Positions 56,963-64,000 of a stretch of 64,000 nucleotides of DNA are shown in pieces. This DNA is from Plectrocnemia conspersa (Eukaryota; Arthropoda; Insecta; Trichoptera; Polycentropodidae): NCBI GenBank assembly GCA_009617715.1, contig VTFK01000125.1, positions 496,001-560,000 of the forward strand. Direction: 5' to 3'. The notes under the pieces are model-generated. The model ran no database searches. It worked only from the letters and a program-made list of their open reading frames with translations, and had not been told where the DNA came from. Numbering within the stretch: the stretch's first letter is position 1; each line of letters starts with the position of its first letter. The position numbers and the translations under genes are program-made.

Positions 56963-58930
56963 TGTCTAAGCATTTGACTCGAGTGACTCCCAAACTTCTT
57001 TTAATTACCCATTATAACATTTTTTTTACCATTTGAATGTGTAGCAATACTACAAGTACGTATTATGTATGTATATATCGAACGCCGTACTTCTTTTTAT
57101 AATGTTAAATAATTTAAAACTAATATAATATAATTATTTTTGCGATGTCTAGACTTTTTGAGTAGTGCCACTCAAACTTCTTTTATAACATTTTTTTGAA
57201 GTAATAGTACAAGTACATATTATACGTATATGTGTGTATCGAAAACTGTTCTTCTTTTTTATATATTCAAATAATATAAAACAAATATAATATAAATATT
57301 TTTGCCATGTATAGGCATTTGATTTGAGTGGCTACCAAATTTCTTTAACTTTTTTTATTATTATTCAAATATGATGCAATAGTACGAGTACGTTTTATGT
57401 ATGTATATATCGAACAACGTACTTTTTATCTTTAAAGGTTATCAATATAAAACCAATATGATTGAAATATTTCTGCCCAGTTATTTTATCATTAATATTA
57501 GTTATATTATGTATACGCAGGTTCAGGATTTTGACTAGTGCATATTTAACATTTTTTTACACATAACATTTGTTTTACCATTAAAATGTGTTGCCAAAGT
57601 ACAAGCACGTAATAAATATGTATATATCGAAAAAAACGTACTTCTTTTCTACATGTTAAATATCATAAAACCATAATTTATGCCATGTCTAGGTCTTTCC
57701 TAACATCTTTTAATTACACGTTATAACATTTGTTTTATTATTAACAGTGTAGTAATATCACAAGTACGTACTTTATATGTAAATATCGATAAATGTACTT
57801 TCTTTATATAGATTAATAATGTAATGGAAATACCTTTGCCAATTTTAGGCTTTTGACTAGTGCCTCTTAAACTTTGGTTCAAATACATTTATTTTACCAT
57901 TAACATGTGTAGCAAAAAGTACAATAACATTCTAAATATGTATATATCAAACACAGTATTGTGTTAAATAATTTAAACCAATATAATATAATTATTTTTG
58001 CCATGTCTAGGCTTTTGAATCTAGTGCCTCTCAAACTTATTTTAATAACACATTTAACATTTTTTACCATAATACGTGTAATACTAGTACAAGTACATAT
58101 TATATATGTATATATTGAAAACTATGATACTTCTTTTAAATAGCTGTATAGTACAAAACCAATATAATGGAAATATTTTGACTAGTGCCTCTTAAACTTT
58201 TTTTATAATACGCATTATAACATTTGTTTTACTAATAAAATGTGTAATAAAAGTACAAGTGCGTACTAAATATGTATATATTGAAAACCATATTTTTTTC
58301 TATAATATTGAATAATGTAAATCTAATATAATATAATTATTTTTGCCGTGTCTAGGCTTTGTTTTCTAGTGCCTCTCAAATTTTTTTCAATTAAGCAATA
58401 CAATATATTACCATTTAAATGTGTAACAATAGTACAAGTACGAATTATATATGTATATATAGAAAACCATACTTATTTTTTATAATGGTAAATAATAGAA
58501 AAGTTTTTGCCATATGTAGGCATTTCACTCGAGTGCCTCTCAGACTTTTTTTAATCACACATTATAACATTTTTTTGCTATTTAAATGTGTAGTAATAGT
58601 AAAGTATGTATAATATATGTATATATCGAACATCATACTTTTAATAATATAATAGCAATATAATATAATTACTTTTGCCATGTCTAGGCGATTAATTTGA
58701 GTGGCTCCCAAATTTCTTTTAAACTCATAACTTTTTTTATTATTTAAATGTGTAGCAATGGTACAAGTACGTATTATATGTATATATCGAACAATACTTT
58801 TTTTCTATAAAGATTAATAATATAAAATTAATATGATAAAAATATTTCTGCCCATATGTCAAATTTATACTTTTTTATCATTAATATTAGTTGTATTATA
58901 TATATACGCACAATCGTTTTGCGTAAAAAT
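56963..58930. repeat. Tandem array, about 12 units of ~171 bp
   Basis: Anchors of the type GTCTAGGCTTTTGACTAGTG start near 56963, 57147, 57309, 57511, 57687, 57843, 58005, 58166, 58350, 58516, 58682 and 58848. Each unit continues CTCTCAAACTTCTTTT, CATTATAACATTTTTTT, AATGTGTAGCAATAGTACAA, GTACGTATTATATATGTATA, TATCGAAAAC and AATATAATATAATTATTTTT. Units 3-4 and 11-12 share private variants (GAGTGGCT-CCAAATTTCTTT, then TTTCTGCCCA and ATCATTAATATTAGTT), so blocks of units were duplicated together. No coding. Confidence 0.93.
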
Positions 58931-59639
58931 ATTTTATTGCCATAACGAAAACTTATGAAGTATATCCCGCCTCGATATATATAAGAATATGTATATATGG
59001 AAATACAATCTTACTTCTTTTGACTTGTTAACTCGTGTAATATTGTGATATACATATAAAAAAAATACGCATTTCGTGTGTATAATTCAGATCTTTGGCC
59101 AGTCAGTGGTAGTATAATTAAATATATCGTGGTTTAAACATAATTTTAATGCTTGTGTATGAAACCAAAAAAGTGGAATACTGCAATTAAATCCGGTTGT
59201 AATGTTAACCATAATATAAATTATTTTTCTAAAAACTAAGAACGTCTCTTGTGAAATGTTGCGCAATGATTTGTTGGAGATGATGAAAAGTACACGTTTC
59301 ACTTTGTGTAGATTGTGGAATTATGTGATTAGTAGTTATGTATGTATATTTTGAAAAATAAAATTTTTGTGAAACAAATATTTTTTAAACATACATAATG
59401 TTACTCTTATCCAAGTTCTTCCTAAATATTATTATCCTTTCTGCACAATCCTTTTTCGTATCATGTTTTTGCGATAGTGATGTTTATTGCCAAATGGATT
59501 AGGTTTAGATGATTTCTATGCCAATATTTTTATTAATATTTCAGTATTTGATAAATATAAAAAACAATCACCTATCCATAACGTAAATTTAGAATATTTA
59601 ATTTCATTCTTAAGGCGTCATAAGAGGGTGACAAATTGT
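58931..59639. other. Anonymous AT-rich sequence
   Basis: Nothing recognised. Confidence 0.4.
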
Positions 59640-59975
59640 GCATAAAGAACTAGAGACCATTCGCAGTGTTGTCAACTCCTGCTAAATAATTATTCATAAA
59701 TACGTCTTTAATCACTTTCGGCAAGTTTTGTTGGACCAACAGTATGTAATTCGTCCCGCTCGTTTCACTGTTATTATTTTTCTATTTTTCACCAAAAGTA
59801 CAAGTAGACATTGTTTATAATGATTTTGAGAAGGCCTTCGACAAGGTTTGTTAAGAGTTATTATTAAAAATATTGTTGGACCTTTGTTAATTATTTGAGC
59901 GATCGTAGACAATTTGTAACCAACGGTGGCCGATTGTCGAAAGAATATTTCAACCTTTCAGTGGATCCTAGGCTC
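59640..59975 (+). pseudogene. LINE RT fragment
   Basis: GTTTTGTTGGACCAACAGTA (degraded QHGF region), then VDIVYNDFEKAFDKV (first catalytic Asp), then SDRRQFVTNGGRLSKEYFN. Same family as the LINE in the OGT intron, opposite strand, with a deletion between the Asp motif and DRRQF. Confidence 0.8.
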
Positions 59976-60255
59976 TTCACGAAATAAAAATTAGTTTAAA
60001 ATATTAGATAATTGAAAAATCAGATTTAAATTCGCTAGCGCTTGGGTCTAATTTTTTCGAGTATCCTAATCTACTGGGTAAATATTATCGGTGTTCATTG
60101 GAAAGTTATCGCCGCTACTTGAACCACAATCGGTGACCTTTGTTATAAACGGTTAGCGTTAAAACTGTACGCAAAAAATATTTTCGCTATTAACACAGGA
60201 TTGACTGAGATGAATGGAATATTGTTTATTTAACGGTATTTAGTAAAAAACATAA
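59976..60255. other. Unassigned sequence, probably LINE-derived
   Basis: No clear motif; lies between a LINE fragment and a foldback. Confidence 0.3.
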
Positions 60256-60394
60256 GGGAGGTCTTTGGAAGTGTATCAGCAGAGGTTAAAGTAAATCATT
60301 TGATTGTCTTCATGCGTGCACCACCTCTCGTTTCATTACATTAAGCCAATCGAATGATTTACTTTTACCTCTGCTGGTACACTTTCAAAGGGCC
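60256..60394. mobile_element. Short foldback element
   Basis: GGTCTTTGGAAGTGTATCAG and CAGAGGTTAAAGTAAATCAT in the left arm are mirrored by the right arm (ATGATTTACTTTTACCTCTG, CTGGTACACTTTCAAAGGGC). The arms are ~55 bp with a ~30-bp loop. Confidence 0.88.
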
Positions 60395-60419
60395 TTTTAA
60401 ATATGTTTATTTCAATATC

Positions 60420-60740
60420 ACAAAAAAAAAATTACAGACATACTAATTATATATAATAGTGTACATGTTATTGGTTTATAACCATTTTTATGTTTAATTT
60501 AAGGAAAAATTTAAAAAACCTTTTACAATTTAACACAATAACTGATTGTCAACTCCTATGTTATGGTTGTGTTAGTTCCAGCGTATGTGTGTTTTGGATA
60601 AAAAGTGGAAGGCGTGATGTTCACTGCTCTAAAGCAATATGTACTTTGACATTTTGTGCTTGTATTTAAATTTAATGTTGTTTTTATCATAGTCACCGAT
60701 ACACAAAATTAGTGGATTAGTGTGGTAGTATAGTTAGTAT
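60420..60740 (-). repeat. LINE 3'-UTR-like repeat, first half
   Basis: Matches 30690-31010: CATACTAATTATATATAATA, AAGCAATATGTACTTTGACA, TTTTGTGCTTGTATTTAAAT and ATTAGTGGATTAGTGTGG. Confidence 0.75.
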
Positions 60741-61099
60741 AAGTACAAGTCAAATAGTTTTAAGTTGGTAGGGTAATTATTTAAAAAAAATATTATAAAT
60801 TATGTAAATACCAAGAAAAAACTAATATCTCACATGTTTATATTTTGGGGGTTAAAAAATATATCTTCAAATGTAATCTTTTCAACTATTGTTAATTTTA
60901 TATTATTTATAATATTTTCTCGAAGAAGTAAATATTGCACTGATGCTTTATTAAATATGTAATTATATATCAACTAATTAGTATCCGAGTACATACGAAC
61001 AATTTTCAAAAATGGTGGAAGGCTTGGAAGTCTGCTCTAGTCACAACCACGCCGCTACAGGTAGATATACAGCGGAAAATCGAATGGCGAGTAATCGGC
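60741..61099. other. Anonymous AT-rich sequence
   Basis: Nothing recognised. Confidence 0.35.
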
Positions 61100-61300
61100 T
61101 ATTCTCGGCGATAGTAGACAATTTGTAACCTATGGCGGCCGATTGTCGAAAGAGTATTTTACCGTTTTTCGAGGGTTCCTTGAGGTTCCAACCTGGTCCT
61201 CTGCTCTTTATGTTATTTATTATTGATATAAATACGGCAGTTACAAATTCAAGTTTTCTTATGTATGCAGATGATTTAATATTATATAAATGCATTTGAT
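61100..61300 (+). pseudogene. LINE RT fragment
   Basis: DRRQFVTYGGRLSKEYF, a frame change, then a PGPLLFMLFIIDINTAVTNS-like reading and LMYADDLILY. Same family as 55.2 and 59.7 kb. An antisense open frame over it is not a gene. Confidence 0.82.
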
Positions 61301-61985
61301 CTGTTGCAGACTCCTCTCTACAGTTTGATTTAGGCTCTAAATAACCTAGGATCGGCCCTGCACGTACAAGCGAATCCGTGCAAAAGAAAAGGGGATATAC
61401 GCACCGTCCGATATACTTACACATCTCTCTTGCGAAATTCTCTGACAAAGCGGTATAACAAAAATGATTTGGCAATATTTGCAATGATGAATTTTGCTAG
61501 AATAAAACCTAGATTATATTACTAAAGATTAAAAACTTTTTTGCACACAGGTGCGAAAATCCACGAGTCAGCCTTTAGCCTAAACTTATTTTATAATAAA
61601 TTTCAATAGTAAAAATGTACGTGTATTTTATATGAATATTTTTGTGCTATGTAACAAATGAACTTAGGTTTTTTTTCTTTGAAATACGAGCTCATTTCCA
61701 AAATGAATTACACTCGTGAAACGAGATTTTACTGTACTCTGTTGTTACCATGTATATTGTTAAAACCTAAAAATAAAACGTGCTTGTTACATAAATCTGG
61801 ACTGTGAAATCAATATTTTATTATTATTTATTAAAATCTTTTATGACTCTATAAATTGATTGATTCGGCGTGAATTCGTGTCATAGCAAAACATCGTTCT
61901 TCAGTCAAAGAATTTCGACACACCAACGTGACTAACAAATACACACACATCTATACATACACGCGCATAAAGCAAACACATTACA
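61301..61985. other. Anonymous; isolated pogo-like end at 61712-61734
   Basis: ACTCGTGAAACGAGATTTTACTG followed by TA resembles the right terminus of a pogo-type element; the matching left end was not found. Confidence 0.35.
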
Positions 61986-62223
61986 TAGCACAAGCGTCTC
62001 GACGTTTCAGTACCCATTGTGTATAGTGGCAGCAGTACGCTTGCGCCGATCGATCTCCCGATCGGAGCAACCCCGACAACGAGGGTTGTATCCTTGCACC
62101 TGACCCCGCACCCGGTCGTCCTTCGGCGGCACCTTGAGCCGGCCCTGGCATCCTCGCAGCCATGAGCCGGCCCTGCCCTACAAATCAAATCTCAGCATTC
62201 TTCTCCCGGCCATTGTGATGGAG
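61986..62223. other. GC-rich island with consensus splice donor; possible exon
   Basis: About 240 GC-rich bases ending in GATGGAG|GTGAGT on the + strand, a strong donor. GAGCCGGCCCTG occurs twice, 36 bases apart. On the minus strand, a 60-codon frame from 62163 is also open and preceded by TTGATTTGTAG. Strand and function cannot be decided; an untranslated first exon on + is one possibility. Confidence 0.35.
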
Positions 62224-62619
62224 GTGAGTTCTCCTGCTTATACTAGATATTTAAAAAGAGACAATCGATTCGGATTATTTTTATTATATTCGAAGGGTGA
62301 CGTTGGCATTGACGACATCAAGGTCGTATCGATTTTTTTCAGTTTTGTTGCAAGCGTGTGATGCGTATGCAAAAGTTCTCTATCATCATTGCTTTTAGAG
62401 TCGTCTTTTTTTTTTAGGATCTTAAAACAAATGCAATGCGTACCTTTCAAATCTTCTCATTGTATTACTTTTACTAAATTTTAAATTTACTCAGGACTGG
62501 GTGGCACAAAAGCCGTGTAAAAAAGTATTCAAGGAGACTCTCCTTGGTTAAGATTTGCCCAGTTTTGATAAAATTTCCATTAAATAATAAAACAATACAC
62601 ACATAAAACTTATTGTTAA
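62224..62619. other. Anonymous sequence
   Basis: Nothing recognised. Confidence 0.4.
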
Positions 62620-62830
62620 AATGATTTTTAGTTATATGTGTGAATTTTTTTGTTATTAAATATGTATTTATTTACTGCCATATGGTTGATACGTTTTGAA
62701 AAATCATAAGTATTTTTAACAATATCTTTTTTAATACTCAATATAGAAAATGCATTAAATCGTTCTGCAGACATTGAGCGAATTTAATTGTTAATACTTT
62801 TTAATTTCCTAAAATAGCGCTCAACATATG
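62620..62830 (-). pseudogene. hAT transposase C-terminal relic
   Basis: Minus strand: VERYFRKLKSINN, a stop, then IRSMSAERFNAFSILSIKKD and IVKNTYDFSKRIN to a stop codon. This is the hAT dimerisation motif (ERSFSKLK...RLN.LAILSIEKDI). It differs from the 7.2-kb hAT. Confidence 0.75.
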
Positions 62831-63049
62831 TTACAATAACGACAAATGTAAAGAAATTCGAAGTACAGTTAATATTATACATTAAGTAAAATACCATCGC
62901 TATTAATCTTTAAGATAAAATGCAACAGATATGTTTTAAAAAGGTTATAAAAACTCAAAATCGATTGCTATTTTTTATATCTGTAATTTGCACAATAACC
63001 GTATCAATTACAAGATTAAAAAATATATGTACCTGAATTCTTATTCTAG
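62831..63049. other. Spacer, nothing recognised
   Basis: AT-rich. Confidence 0.4.
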
Positions 63050-63280
63050 CAACTCATCACATAATATTTCATTTTTATTTATTAAGCTAATATAGCTGAT
63101 TGTTTATACAGTAAACAAATTTAATCAAAACATATTATACAAACATTATATAAAAAAATATTTCTGAATGCACAAAGGCGTTTCTTATTCCTTTGAGGAA
63201 ACCCTCAACATTTTTATATAACCCTCAATATTATTATATAAGTCCACGCCTCGTGCAACATCCCCTGGCCGTACCAGGGA
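63050..63280 (-). repeat. LINE 3'-UTR-like repeat, second half
   Basis: Matches 31030-31250: TTATTAAGCTAATATAG-like, AATGCACAAA-GCGTTTCTTA, TTTGAGGAAACCCTCAACAT and CCCCTGGCCGTAC. In the 31-kb copy it follows the first half directly; here 2.3 kb lies between. Confidence 0.75.
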
Positions 63281-63615
63281 CGTCATTTAAAGCATTTGCC
63301 TCCCCTTTGAAGAAAATGTAAAAAGCAGCATTTAATTAAATACAATGAATCTTAATTAAAAATTTAAAATAAAGCAGTCTCGACTCTATCCCGAAAATAT
63401 ATAAAAAAATATGGATTATCAGTGAAATCATATATATATTTTATATGATTTCAACATGCTCTGAAGCATTTGCACACCCCTCCCCCCTTGAATTTGCAGC
63501 CCCCTTGAGAGCTATCCATTTCATCATTATTTATAATTGAGAGAGAGGTTGAAAGTTTCGGTTTACGCCCCTACTATTAGTTCTAAAGCACACGATACGG
63601 ATTTAATTCAATATA
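63281..63615. other. Anonymous sequence
   Basis: Nothing recognised. Confidence 0.4.
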
Positions 63616-64000
63616 CAGTGGTACCTCGGTTTTCGTCGATTTTTTCCGCGAAAAATTTGTCTCGGTTTTCGTCCGTTTGCCTTGGATTTCGTCGGCGTAC
63701 GCGACCCACGCGCTGCGCAGTGAGCACTACTTGCCAGTGTTAGGGTTTTTGTGCTTTTTATAATGATTGCGAGTGTTAATACATACTACTATTACATGCC
63801 TCGTAATGTTAATACATACTATATATATTATAATTGCCTCGGTTTTCGTCGGTTTCGGATTTCAACGATTTTTTTCGGACGGATTATTGACGTAAACTGT
63901 CTGTACTTATCAAACGCTCGTTACCGAGCGTTTGATAAGTACAGACGCCAAAACGATTTTATTGCTTTTGACGTGAATTTTTATCTTCTGAGAAATGATA
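63616..64000. mobile_element. Left end of a second pogo-type element, running to or past the window edge
   Basis: TA|CAGTGGTACCTCGGTTTTCG with repeated CTCGGTTTTCGTC boxes (63631, 63661, 63838) resembles the terminal regions of pogo/Tigger elements with the CCTCGG...TTCG signature. No right end within the window. It contains the palindrome at 63899-63946. Confidence 0.65.
63899..63946. repeat. Perfect palindrome, 22-bp arms, 4-bp loop
   Basis: GTCTGTACTTATCAAACGCT plus CG, loop TTAC, then the exact reverse complement. Confidence 0.99.

Noticed and set aside
56945..58930. Possible CRISPR array from repeated units
   Set aside because: Units are ~171 bp, diverged and contiguous without unique spacers, in a eukaryotic gene context.
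61041..61484. 147-codon minus-strand frame
   Set aside because: Runs antisense across a LINE RT fragment with LMYADDLILY on the + strand.
61712..61736. Pogo-like terminus
   Set aside because: Only one end is visible, so it is noted but not called as an element.

Overview
This is AT-rich nuclear DNA from an animal, most likely an insect. The order cannot be fixed from the sequence alone. It is gene-poor and full of decayed transposons: mariner, Tc1, hAT, pogo-type MITEs, foldback elements and two groups of non-LTR retrotransposons. Microsatellite-like TATGTATGTACATA strings are common. No viral genes, CRISPR arrays, rRNA or tRNA genes were recognised.

One cellular gene is clear. Six spliced exons on the + strand (50645-56519) encode the C-terminal ~800 residues of O-GlcNAc transferase (OGT, sxc in Drosophila): about six and a half TPR repeats, the whole two-lobed catalytic domain and the stop codon. 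Splice sites and reading phases agree at every junction. Two things are odd. First, a -1 and a +1 indel about 35 bases apart in the exon for the UDP-binding region leave a TGA in frame. Second, the exons for the N-terminal TPRs are not in this window. A GC-rich island at 46.3-46.75 kb ends in a short open coding stretch (46621-46745) with a splice donor whose phase matches the first OGT exon seen, so it may be an alternative first exon giving a short OGT.

Layout. 1-6.3 kb: AT-rich DNA with a dead hAT and one copy of a dispersed repeat. 6.3-10.8 kb: a three-level nest, an old mariner broken by a LINE, which is broken by a 2.2-kb hAT with a perfect 8-bp target-site duplication, followed by a pogo-type MITE. 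10.8-28 kb: mostly anonymous, with microsatellites, short direct repeats, a 415-bp foldback, LINE debris and copies of a ~1-kb repeat (R1). 28-34 kb: a jockey-type LINE graveyard invaded by a MITE, an IS630/mariner relic and a Tc1 relic. 34-46 kb: a second copy of the dispersed repeat, an end-to-end mariner with TIRs and TA duplications, a Charlie-like hAT relic, a hairpin MITE and two more pogo-type MITEs. 46-56.5 kb: the GC island, another hairpin MITE and OGT, whose two long introns have taken in repeats. 57-59 kb: a ~2-kb tandem array of about twelve ~171-bp units, with signs of higher-order duplication, directly behind OGT. 59-64 kb: LINE pieces, foldbacks, a hAT C-terminus and a perfect 22-bp-arm palindrome near the right edge.

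The window shows no operon-like or multi-gene system. Its interest lies in the OGT structure, the satellite-like array at its 3' side and the transposon nesting.
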